From: Clostridia bacterium
GTDB taxonomy: Bacteria; Bacillota; Clostridia; UBA1381; UBA9506
Reading direction: 5' to 3'
Length of the DNA: 64,000 nucleotides
Assembly (NCBI GenBank): GCA_017416855.1
Contig: JAFQAZ010000002.1
Coordinates: forward strand, 62,001-126,000
In this document: one piece after another, positions 54,805 to 62,935 of the stretch
Numbering within the stretch: the stretch's first letter is position 1
Layout: each line of letters begins with the position of its first letter
Notes under the pieces: generated by a model
The model's input: only the letters and a program-made list of their open reading frames with translations
Told to the model about the DNA's origin: nothing
The model's database searches: none
Position numbers and translations under genes: made by a program

Positions 54805-56106
54805 ATGGGCAAAAGTATCACCAAGCTTGTAGTTGCTGTTATTGCCATTGTGCTGTGCGTTTACATCGCTCTTTTTGGCTTTAATCTTCAAATTTCAAGC
54901 TTGCATATCAGTTATCCTTCCGCTCTGGATGCAGATAACGGTATCAGACAAGGTTTGGACTTGGTAGGCGGTTCTGTTATCACCTATGAAGCTCAGGCCG
55001 AAACTGCAACAGATGAAGAAATGGAATCTGTTAAAAACGTATTGAGAAAGCGTCTTGACGCTTTAGGTTACAGTGAAGCAACTGTTTCCCGTCAGGGTGA
55101 CAAAAAGGTTCGCGTTGAAATCCCGGCTATTCAGGATCCTGAAGAAGCAGTACAGACTCTGGGACAGACCGCGAAGTTATACTTTAAAGACAGTGCGGAA
55201 AACGTTGTTTTAGAAAGCACCGATGTTGAAGGTGCAAGCGCACGTTTTGGTCCTATCAACGAAACCGGCGGCAGCGTACATTATGTTGAACTGAGATTAA
55301 ACGACAGCGGCGTTGATAAGTTTGCCGCAGCAACTGCAGCTGCTGCAGCAAAAGCAGAAGGTGAAAATTACATTGCCATTATGCTGGATGAAAACGTTAT
55401 CAGCCAACCTCGCGTACAGGAAGCAATCAATTCTAAAACCTGTGTGATTTCCGGCGGTTTTGCAGATTCTTCCGAAACCAACGAACTGGCAACCTTAATC
55501 AATTCCGGTAATCTGCCCTTCTCTATCAAAGACGTTGAGTTGAGAAGCGTTGGTCCTACTTTGGGTGAAAAGGCTCTGGAAACAAGCCTGATGGCAGCTG
55601 CTATCGGTATCTTATTAATCTTAATATTTATGCTTGTTTGCTACCGTCTGCCCGGTCTGGTAGCTGACATTTCATTACTGGCTTACATTGCCATTGTGGC
55701 TTACATTATGGCACAGTTCAGAATCAACTTAAGCCTGCCCGGTATTGCCGGTATCATCTTATCAGTTGGTATGGCTGTTGACGCAAACGTTGTTATCTTT
55801 GCCAGAATGAAGGAAGAGTTGAGCTTAGGCAAAACCATTCGTACCTCTGTTGAATCCGGTTTCGACCGTGCATTCATTGCCATTTTAGATGCCAACATCA
55901 CCACATTGATTGCGGCTGTTGTTCTGTACTACTTTGGTACCGGTCCGATTCAGGGCTTTGCCATTACATTAGGTATTGGTACAATCGTCAGCATGTTCTC
56001 GGCAATTGTTATTACCAAGTTCTTACTGAAGCAGATTGTTAACCTGAAAATCACCAACCCTGCACTCTATGGCGTAGCAAGAAAAGGAGGAGAAGACCGT
56101 GTTTAA
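54805..56106 (+). CDS. secD: protein translocase subunit SecD
   Basis: 433 aa from the ATG at 54805 (GGAGG 9 nt upstream). One N-terminal membrane helix, DNGIRQGLDLVGGSVITYEAQ, then the periplasmic-type P1 domain, and a C-terminal block of five helices with SVGMAVDANVVIFARMKEE (the RND-type motif). It works with SecF and SecYEG in proton-driven export. Confidence 0.96.
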   Translation: MGKSITKLVVAVIAIVLCVYIALFGFNLQISSLHISYPSALDADNGIRQGLDLVGGSVITYEAQAETATDEEMESVKNVLRKRLDALGYSEATVSRQGDKKVRVEIPAIQDPEEAVQTLGQTAKLYFKDSAENVVLESTDVEGASARFGPINETGGSVHYVELRLNDSGVDKFAAATAAAAAKAEGENYIAIMLDENVISQPRVQEAINSKTCVISGGFADSSETNELATLINSGNLPFSIKDVELRSVGPTLGEKALETSLMAAAIGILLILIFMLVCYRLPGLVADISLLAYIAIVAYIMAQFRINLSLPGIAGIILSVGMAVDANVVIFARMKEELSLGKTIRTSVESGFDRAFIAILDANITTLIAAVVLYYFGTGPIQGFAITLGIGTIVSMFSAIVITKFLLKQIVNLKITNPALYGVARKGGEDRV

Positions 56107-56995
56107 AATCGTTGAAAAGTTTAAGTTTTTTGTAATTGCTCCTCTCGTAATTGTTTTAATCGGCGCTATTATGTTCGGTGTTTGCGGCGGTTTTGCACAG
56201 GATGTTGACTTTGCCGGCGGTATGACCATGTATGTTGAAATGGGCAAAGATATCAATCTGGACGAGCTGAACAAACTGGTTATTGAAGCAACTCCGGACG
56301 GCGTTAATCCCACTTCTCAGAAATCTGACGGTACACAGGTTGTTATTAAAACAACCCCCATCAGCACAGAAGAACGTGAAGCTCTGCAGAATGCCATCCT
56401 CGAAAAATACGAATTAGAAGATAGCGCTATTCTGCAGGTAGATAATGTTGATGCAACTGTTGGTAATGAGTTAAAAGCACAGGCATTAAAAGCAACTTTA
56501 ATTGCTGCCGTATTAATGCTCATTTACATTACCATCCGTTTCGAAATGAGAACCGGTTTGGCTGCTGTAATCTGCTTACTGCACGATATTCTGATTATGC
56601 TGTCTGTGTATGTTATTTTCCGCATTCCTGTTAACAGTAACTTTATCGCAGCCATCTTAACCATTGTGGGTTATTCAATCAACAATACAATCATCGTATT
56701 TGACCGTGTTCGCGAAAACTATTCGAAAAACAAACGGGCACCTTTTGCTGATACTGTGAATATGAGCATTAAGCAAACTGTAACCCGTTCTATCAACACA
56801 ACTATCACCACATTATTACCGGTTGTTATGCTGTTTATCTTCGGCGTAACCTCCATCCGCCAGTTCACCATCCCTCTGATGGTTGGCCTTTTAGCCGGTA
56901 CCTATTCTTCTGTATTTATTGCCGGCCCCATTTGGGTATTCTTAAAGCAGGCTCAGGCTAACAGAAAGAAAAAAAGAATTCACAAAGGAAAATAA
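56099..56995 (+). CDS. secF: protein translocase subunit SecF
   Basis: 298 aa with a GTG start (56099) overlapping secD by 8 bp; GGAGGAG is upstream. Six membrane segments; DVDFAGGMTMYVEM after the first, and TIVGYSINNTIIVFDRVREN plus SINTTITTLLPVVMLFIFG in the C-terminal half are SecF motifs. Separate secD and secF are seen here, unlike the fused SecDF of Bacillus. Confidence 0.96.
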   Translation: MFKIVEKFKFFVIAPLVIVLIGAIMFGVCGGFAQDVDFAGGMTMYVEMGKDINLDELNKLVIEATPDGVNPTSQKSDGTQVVIKTTPISTEEREALQNAILEKYELEDSAILQVDNVDATVGNELKAQALKATLIAAVLMLIYITIRFEMRTGLAAVICLLHDILIMLSVYVIFRIPVNSNFIAAILTIVGYSINNTIIVFDRVRENYSKNKRAPFADTVNMSIKQTVTRSINTTITTLLPVVMLFIFGVTSIRQFTIPLMVGLLAGTYSSVFIAGPIWVFLKQAQANRKKKRIHKGK

Positions 56996-57014
56996 CTAAA
57001 ACTAAATTAAAGAT

Positions 57015-57050
57015 ACCGCGATAAAGCCGTTTTATCGCGGTTCTTTTATT
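57015..57050 (+). terminator. secF terminator
   Basis: An 11-bp stem ACCGCGATAAA/TTTATCGCGGT with a 5-nt loop, then TCTTTTATT. Confidence 0.85.
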
Positions 57051-57086
57051 CACATCATGCGCTCGTACAAGAAAGGAGCTTTAACT

Positions 57087-57620
57087 ATGTCTAATATCTG
57101 GCATGATATTTCCCCGAAGCGAATTAATGCTGAGGATTTTATCTGTGTAATCGAAATTTCCAAAGGTTCCAAGAAAAAATATGAGTTGGATAAAGAAACC
57201 GGTTATTTAATACTTGACCGTATTCTCTATACCTCCACTCACTATCCGGCAAACTACGGCTTTATCCCCCGTACATACGGTGATGATAACGACCCATTAG
57301 ATGTACTGCTGGTATGTTCTGAACAGGTAGAACCTATGACCTTGGTCCGTGCCTACCCCATTGGTGTTATTTCAATGATTGATAACGGCCGTAACGATGA
57401 AAAAATCATCGCCATTCCCTTTAACGATCCTAACTATAATATGTATAAGGATATTAATGAACTACCCGGCCATGTTTTTGATGAAATGAGGCACTTTTTC
57501 TCCGTATATAAAAACCTGGAGAATAAAGAAACCGCTGTCAACGAAGTCAGCGGTCGCGAAGATTCCATCAAAATTATTAATAACGCTATTGATAACTATA
57601 TTGAAAATTTCTGTAAATGA
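57087..57620 (+). CDS. ppa: inorganic pyrophosphatase (family I)
   Basis: 177 aa from the ATG at 57087 (AAAGGAG 8 nt upstream). Soluble family I: KKYELDKETGYLILDRILYTSTHYPANYGFIPRTYGDDNDPLDVLLV has the substrate and metal residues (Lys, Glu, Tyr, DNDPLD). Hydrolyses pyrophosphate in the cytoplasm. Confidence 0.95.
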   Translation: MSNIWHDISPKRINAEDFICVIEISKGSKKKYELDKETGYLILDRILYTSTHYPANYGFIPRTYGDDNDPLDVLLVCSEQVEPMTLVRAYPIGVISMIDNGRNDEKIIAIPFNDPNYNMYKDINELPGHVFDEMRHFFSVYKNLENKETAVNEVSGREDSIKIINNAIDNYIENFCK

Positions 57621-57722
57621 GTCAAAAACTCCTTTACATTCCGGTGAATTTGTAGTATCATATATTGGTATAGATATTCGCCGGTTTCAGTTAGTTATGC
57701 CGGCAGAAAGGCAATGAACCAA

Positions 57723-58334
57723 ATGGTAATAAATTTTGACAGAACCGCCGCATACCGTTGTCCCAGTTGTGGCGAAATTGCATATGGGGACTTTTCCATT
57801 TTTGAATTATCCGGTACAAAAGCAGTCAGTATTCAGTGTGCTTGCGGCCAGTCTAATATGATTATCGCTCCGGAAAATAAAAATAACTTTTCCGTATCGC
57901 TGCAATGCATCGTCTGCGATGAAGTGCATAAGTTTTCAATGCCCTTTCAATTACTGACCAAAAAGGATTGTATTGAATTTGCCTGCCCCAATGTAGTCGT
58001 GGGATTGGTCTTTATCGGCAGAAACGAAGCCGTCCGCAATTCTGTTTTGCGTAACGAGCAATATGTTGAAGAAGTGATTGCCGCCTGCGGTTTAGAGCAC
58101 ACCGGCAAAAACGGCGTTACCATGCTGAAAGCTCTTGATAAAATTCAGGACTTATCTGATAATGAGAATCTTTACTGCGAATGCGGCTCCAATATGATTG
58201 ATGTGGAAGTGAGAGAAAATGATTTGGTGCTGGAATGCTGCCAGTGCGGCACATCCATTACTCTCTCAGCAGATGCCATACGCAATAGTGATTTTTCTCA
58301 TTTGGAAAAACTGATTTTAAAGCGAAAAAAATAA
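57723..58334 (+). CDS. CpXC-like zinc-ribbon protein, unknown function
   Basis: 203 aa; the ATG at 57723 has better spacing to AAAGG than the one at 57714. The cysteine pattern suggests several zinc ribbons: CPSC near residue 13, CAC, CIVC at about 64, then CECGS and CCQCG near the C-terminus (about 155-180). Between them is a mixed alpha/beta region with no motif I know. Gene neighbours are housekeeping. I do not assign a function. Confidence 0.72.
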   Translation: MVINFDRTAAYRCPSCGEIAYGDFSIFELSGTKAVSIQCACGQSNMIIAPENKNNFSVSLQCIVCDEVHKFSMPFQLLTKKDCIEFACPNVVVGLVFIGRNEAVRNSVLRNEQYVEEVIAACGLEHTGKNGVTMLKALDKIQDLSDNENLYCECGSNMIDVEVRENDLVLECCQCGTSITLSADAIRNSDFSHLEKLILKRKK

Positions 58335-58340
58335 TTTTAA

Positions 58341-58380
58341 AAAAAATAATGGTTGTCCTGATAGACAACCATTATTTTTT
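58341..58380. terminator. bidirectional terminator
   Basis: A 17-bp stem AAAAAATAATGGTTGTC and complement, 6-nt loop, with A- and T-runs at either end; it lies between the convergent zinc-ribbon and M42 peptidase genes. Confidence 0.9.
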
Positions 58381-59372
58381 TATTCTATACCTTCTTCAAT
58401 TAACAACTTGGCTAACTCACCGGCATTCTGCAGATCTTTAGCCGATATCATTTCACCCGGTGTGTGCACATAACGCACCGGAATGGAAATACAACCGGAG
58501 GGCACGCCGCCACAGGTTAGATGGATGGCACCAGCATCAGTTCCGCCCATTTCCAACACTTCCAACTGGTGAGGAATGGAATGTTTTTCACACAACTCCA
58601 CCATTCTGTCTTTGATGATCGGATGAGCAATAAATGAGCGATCCATAATCTTAACCGCTACACCTTCTCCTAATGATACAGCACGCTTGTTCGTGGAAGA
58701 AACATCTCCGGTGGGGGTTACATCCAGCGCCACCGCATAATCAGGTGCAATGCTGACTGCCGCTGCTTTCGCGCCTCGCAACCCCAGCTCTTCACTTACG
58801 GTGAACACATAATATAAATCATTCACATTCCTTTTTGCCTGCTGTAAGCCATAAATTAGAGCCGCACATCCGCTACGGTTGTCCAATGCCTTGGAAATAA
58901 CACAATCCCCCTGAAGGGCAAAACAACCGCCAAAAACGCCGGTTTCACCTAAAGCCACTTTAGCTTTGGCATCTTCCTCATTTTTAGCTCCCAAATCCAC
59001 ATACATTTTCTGCAGGGACAGATTTTTTGCAATATCATCAAGCTTTCCATCCGGCACCAGAACACCTTCTGCGCCGCCGGAAAACCGAACTCTTTGATAA
59101 AGAGCTGTCTGAGGTGTTACGCCGCCTAAAGCCGCAACATATACCTGCCCTTTTTCACCATAGCAGGTGGCCACCAACCCGATTTCATCCATATGTGCCG
59201 CAAACATCAGCTTTTTGCCGGTACCTTTTTTATGGGCTATTAAATTGCCAAGGGCATCTGTGTATACTTCATCCACATAGGGCCGCACTTCTTCGGCAAT
59301 CAGTTTTGCAATCGCTCCTTCATTGCCGGGAGCTGCCGATGTTTCACATAATGTTTTCAATATTGTCAGCAT
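58380..59372 (-). CDS. M42-family metallo-aminopeptidase (paralogue 3 of 3)
   Basis: 330 aa. Zinc site: His in FAAHMDEIGLV, bridging Asp in KALDNRSGCAAL, catalytic and metal Glu pair in TVSEELGLRGAKAA, Asp in ALDVTPTGD, His in VRYVHTPGEMI; all present. Family members form tetrahedral 12-mers that trim peptides (some are deblocking enzymes or glycyl/glutamyl-specific). The ATG has GGAGG upstream and lies 29 bp inside the previous gene. Third of three tandem paralogues after murD. Confidence 0.93.
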   Translation of the reverse strand: MLTILKTLCETSAAPGNEGAIAKLIAEEVRPYVDEVYTDALGNLIAHKKGTGKKLMFAAHMDEIGLVATCYGEKGQVYVAALGGVTPQTALYQRVRFSGGAEGVLVPDGKLDDIAKNLSLQKMYVDLGAKNEEDAKAKVALGETGVFGGCFALQGDCVISKALDNRSGCAALIYGLQQAKRNVNDLYYVFTVSEELGLRGAKAAAVSIAPDYAVALDVTPTGDVSSTNKRAVSLGEGVAVKIMDRSFIAHPIIKDRMVELCEKHSIPHQLEVLEMGGTDAGAIHLTCGGVPSGCISIPVRYVHTPGEMISAKDLQNAGELAKLLIEEGIE

Positions 59373-60381
59373 AGTCTACCTCCTGCATCAACACTTTGGT
59401 TAAGTCTTTAACTGCTTTATAATCCTGCAGCGATATTACGCTTGACGGCGAATGAATATATCGTGCCGGCACAGAAATGCTAATCACTAAAATACCACCG
59501 GCAGAAACATGAATAATCCCTGCATCATTGCCGCCTGTGGCCGTTTGTTTATATTGCACCGGAATCTGATTCTCTTCCCCTAATCGGTAGAGCCAGGAAA
59601 CCAACTGCCGGTTAAAGCTTGTGGTACCATCCACAAAAGAAATGGCCGCACCGCCACCCAATCGAGTGGAAACCATATTGGAGTTAGTTCCGGGAATATC
59701 GGAGCAAGTAGTTCCTTCCAGAACAACTGCCAAATCAGGCTTTACTCGTCTTGCACAGAGTCGCGCACCGCGCAAGCCTGTTTCCTCCTGAACGGTAAAG
59801 GCAAAGCAAATATCCCACGTGCAGGGCTCTTGCGCCAGTTCCATAAGTGCACCGCAACCAACACGATCATCTAATGCTTTGGTCTTCACCAGGCTATCAC
59901 CAAACTCTCGATAGGCACTGTCAAACACAATGTAATCACCTACCGTCACATATTTTTCCGCTTCTTTTTTATTTTTCGCTCCAAAATCTACATAGAGTTC
60001 TTTCACCTTTGGAGCTTTTTTCCGTTCCTCAGGGGTTAAGAGATGAATAGCCTTTCGACCGATAACACCAGGAAGACCCTCTTCACCAATCAACACCCGT
60101 TTGGATACCAACACGCGGGGGTCAATACCACCAACGGTTTTAAATTTTAAAAAGCCTTCTTCCGTAATCCGGCTCACGATAAGTCCCACTTCATCCATAT
60201 GAGCGCAGAGCATCAAGGTTTTCCCTGTGTTGCCCGTTCCCTTTTTAAAGCACATCATATTGCCCATGGAATCAATTTCTATCCGGTCACACAAAGGCTC
60301 CATCCGTTTTTTTATATATGCCCGCACGGCATTTTCGTTTCCCGAAACGCCGGGCAAAGCCGTTAATTCTGAAAGGTACAT
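59344..60381 (-). CDS. M42-family metallo-aminopeptidase (paralogue 2 of 3)
   Basis: 345 aa. His in LCAHMDEVGLIV, Asp in KALDDRVGCGAL, Glu pair in TVQEETGLRGARLC, and ARYIHSPSSVI; the fourth ligand position reads VVLEGTTCSD, with Glu in place of Asp as in FrvX/YsdC-like members. GGAGG precedes the ATG, which lies 19 bp inside the previous gene. Confidence 0.93.
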   Translation of the reverse strand: MYLSELTALPGVSGNENAVRAYIKKRMEPLCDRIEIDSMGNMMCFKKGTGNTGKTLMLCAHMDEVGLIVSRITEEGFLKFKTVGGIDPRVLVSKRVLIGEEGLPGVIGRKAIHLLTPEERKKAPKVKELYVDFGAKNKKEAEKYVTVGDYIVFDSAYREFGDSLVKTKALDDRVGCGALMELAQEPCTWDICFAFTVQEETGLRGARLCARRVKPDLAVVLEGTTCSDIPGTNSNMVSTRLGGGAAISFVDGTTSFNRQLVSWLYRLGEENQIPVQYKQTATGGNDAGIIHVSAGGILVISISVPARYIHSPSSVISLQDYKAVKDLTKVLMQEVDYADNIENIM

Positions 60382-61406
60382 CCGAGCGCCTCCAAATCCA
60401 GATTCAAAAGCATAGCAGAAAGCAAGTCGCCAACTGCCTTCACATCGTCAAAATGCAGGGTTTCCACCGTTGTGTGCATATAGCGAAGGGGAATGGATAA
60501 CAACAGAACAGGAATGCCCATTCCTGCCACCTGCACAGCCCAGGCATCGGTACCTGTGTCGCCCCCATCAGCATCATAGCTGACTTTAATTTTCTCCTTC
60601 TTGGCAACAGTTTTCGCCAAAGAAGACAAATAGGGATGGATATTGGGGCCAAAGCTGATGACGGCTCCGCTCCCCAGCTTAAAAATACTTTCCGAGCCGC
60701 CGTCCGGTGTATCTCCGTGACAAACATCCACCACAAAGGCGCAATCCGGTGCCAGCCGTTCACTGACCATTGCCGCACCGCGAAGACCAACCTCTTCCTG
60801 CACCGCCGCTACAACATATAAATGAAAGGGCAGCTTTTTTCCTTTTAATGCTTTCAGGCATAAAAGCAGAGAAATCAGACCCGCACGGTCATCAAAGCTT
60901 TTACCGGAGAGAACTTTGCCTGATAAAGCTTTAACAGACTCAGCAAAACAGACCATGTCTCCCACCTTAACTTTATTCCGCACCTCTTCACCGGAAAGTC
61001 CCACATCAATCACCAATTCGTCAATAGGCACCGCCGCATCACGGCCACTGGTTTGCAGATGAGGCGGTTTCATACCAATAACACCAAACAACTGCTCATT
61101 GCCATAAACCCACACCTCAGCGCCGGGTAAAACGGCGCTATCGACACCGCCAACAGGAACAAAGGACAAAAAGCCTTCCTCGCTGATGCCGGATACCATC
61201 AAGCCAATGCCATCAATATGCGCTTCTAACATAACACTTTTCGCCGTTGGATTTTCAGAAGGAATATGGCCAATCACATTGCCCATTGTATCTGCTTCTA
61301 CAGAATCACAATAAGGCTTCATTAACTTTTTCACTGCCTCTGTCAGGGAAAATTCAAAGCCGGAAATACCGTCTGCCGCTGCCAGATGAATCAGTTCTTT
61401 TTTCAT
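60363..61406 (-). CDS. M42-family metallo-aminopeptidase (paralogue 1 of 3)
   Basis: 347 aa, overlapping murD by 4 bp. Zinc-site motifs are LEAHIDGIGLMV, KSFDDRAGLISL, AVQEEVGLRGAAMV, FVVDVCHGDT and LRYMHTTVETL. The first motif has Gly where paralogues have Glu (AHIDG versus AHMDE), a change beside the metal site. It is the most divergent of the three and may have different specificity or partner with the others in mixed complexes (inference). Confidence 0.9.
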   Translation of the reverse strand: MKKELIHLAAADGISGFEFSLTEAVKKLMKPYCDSVEADTMGNVIGHIPSENPTAKSVMLEAHIDGIGLMVSGISEEGFLSFVPVGGVDSAVLPGAEVWVYGNEQLFGVIGMKPPHLQTSGRDAAVPIDELVIDVGLSGEEVRNKVKVGDMVCFAESVKALSGKVLSGKSFDDRAGLISLLLCLKALKGKKLPFHLYVVAAVQEEVGLRGAAMVSERLAPDCAFVVDVCHGDTPDGGSESIFKLGSGAVISFGPNIHPYLSSLAKTVAKKEKIKVSYDADGGDTGTDAWAVQVAGMGIPVLLLSIPLRYMHTTVETLHFDDVKAVGDLLSAMLLNLDLEALGCTFQN

Positions 61407-62758
61407 AATTCCATCACCAGTTTCTTAAATAAGTTACCTCGTTCTTCAAAATTGTTAAACATGTCAAAGCTGGTGCTGGCATTGGAAAGCAGCACTATAT
61501 CACCTGAAGCCGCTTGTTCTTTAGCCTTAAGCACAGCCTGCTCATAGCTTTCCTCAAAAATTACCGGAATCTCCGGCGCCACTTTTTTGGCCACTTCAGC
61601 AATCACTTTTGCCGTGGGGCCTACTAAAACCATTGCTTTAACATGCTCTTTCAAGGCAGGTCCAAGATCATCATAAGGAATTCCCTTATCCTTACCGCCG
61701 GCAATCAGCACCACAGGCTCGGAAAAAACTCCCAAAGTATTCAAAGTTCTGTTAGGTGAAGAGTCGATGGAGCTGTTATAATAGCGCACGCCGTCCAATT
61801 CCCGCACAAATTCAATACGGTGCGCCACACCGCCAAACTCTTTTGCGCAACTGGTAATCATCTCAGCGCTGACGATGGGATAAACAGCCGCTATCGCTGT
61901 CATATAATTCTCCACATTGTGTTTACCGGGAATTTTAATGTCGTGAACATTCAGCACCGGCTCACCGCGAAACATAATCATATCCCCATCCAGGTACACA
62001 TCAGCAGATTCTGTGCGGGAAAAGGTGATGACCTTCCCCTTCGCCTCTCCTTTGGCACCACGGGTAACATCATTGCTTTCGTTCAGCACAAGAAGGCCGT
62101 TCTCCTTCTGAAAACAAAAAATATTCTTCTTAGCGTCTATATATTCATCATAGCTTTTGTGATAATCCAGATGATTGGGTGTTATGTTCGTAATCACCGC
62201 GACCTGCGGACTGGTTTTCATTGTCTGGAGTTGGAAACTGGACAGTTCAAGCACCACTCTGTCGGTCTCTTTAATTTTTTCTATTTCAGGCAGAAGCGGC
62301 GCACCAATGTTACCGCCAACGTGGGTAGTAAACCCCGCCATGGTGAGCAGTTTATAAATCAGAGTTGTGGTGGTTGTTTTGCCGTCACTACCGGTTACAG
62401 CTGTAATATGAGCAGGACAAAGCTGCATAAACAACTCCATTTCCGTTGTCACAGGAATACCTTTGGCCTGTGCCTCTAACAGTTCCGGCACATCCGGACG
62501 GAGACCGGGCGTTTTAAAAATTAAATCACCGGAAAGATGCTGTAAATACTCTTCTCCCAAAACTAAAGATACGCCTTTTCTCACAAGAGAATCGAATGTT
62601 GCGCCCAGCTGCTCCTTTGTTTTTCTGTCGCAGGCAGTAACCTCTGCACCGCAATCAAGTAAAAAATCAATCAGCGGTAAATGGCTGATGCCAATGCCCA
62701 CCACACATATTTTTTTACCTTTTATGTCTCGTTTAAATGTCAGCAGTTTCTCGTTCAA
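61403..62758 (-). CDS. murD: UDP-N-acetylmuramoyl-L-alanine-D-glutamate ligase
   Basis: 451 aa with a TTG start (62758) behind AGAGG. N-terminal UDP-binding KKICVVGIGISHLPLIDFLLDCG, ATP loop AVTGSDGKTTTTTLI, metal-site region LELSSFQLQTM and ITPNHLDYH, and C-terminal VRYYNSSIDSSPNRTLNTLG and IAGGKDKGIPYDDLG. It adds D-Glu in peptidoglycan precursor synthesis. Other mur genes are not adjacent; three M42 peptidase genes follow in the same transcript. Confidence 0.95.
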   Translation of the reverse strand: MNEKLLTFKRDIKGKKICVVGIGISHLPLIDFLLDCGAEVTACDRKTKEQLGATFDSLVRKGVSLVLGEEYLQHLSGDLIFKTPGLRPDVPELLEAQAKGIPVTTEMELFMQLCPAHITAVTGSDGKTTTTTLIYKLLTMAGFTTHVGGNIGAPLLPEIEKIKETDRVVLELSSFQLQTMKTSPQVAVITNITPNHLDYHKSYDEYIDAKKNIFCFQKENGLLVLNESNDVTRGAKGEAKGKVITFSRTESADVYLDGDMIMFRGEPVLNVHDIKIPGKHNVENYMTAIAAVYPIVSAEMITSCAKEFGGVAHRIEFVRELDGVRYYNSSIDSSPNRTLNTLGVFSEPVVLIAGGKDKGIPYDDLGPALKEHVKAMVLVGPTAKVIAEVAKKVAPEIPVIFEESYEQAVLKAKEQAASGDIVLLSNASTSFDMFNNFEERGNLFKKLVMEL

Positions 62759-62801
62759 TTGTTATGCCTCTTTTCTGTCAAATGACTGATTTTTTACTCA
62801 T

Positions 62802-62831
62802 TCTATTATATAACATTTTATTTCCAAAGTA
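62802..62831 (-). promoter_or_regulatory. promoter of murD operon
   Basis: Minus strand TTTACT followed by 17 bp and TATAAT just upstream of murD. Read by eye; the end positions may be off by a few bases. Confidence 0.55.
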
Positions 62832-62876
62832 AAGAAATTTATGCAAAATTGAACTTCTCTCTTTTCGCAAAAACAG

Positions 62877-62905
62877 TTGAAAATTGACGAAAAATACGAT
62901 ACAAT
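62877..62905 (+). promoter_or_regulatory. promoter of the WG-repeat gene
   Basis: TTGAAA (62877-62882), 17 bp, TACAAT (62900-62905), 30 bp before the ATG. Confidence 0.7.
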
Positions 62906-62935
62906 AAAAGAAGACTGAAACAAGGAGAAAAACAA

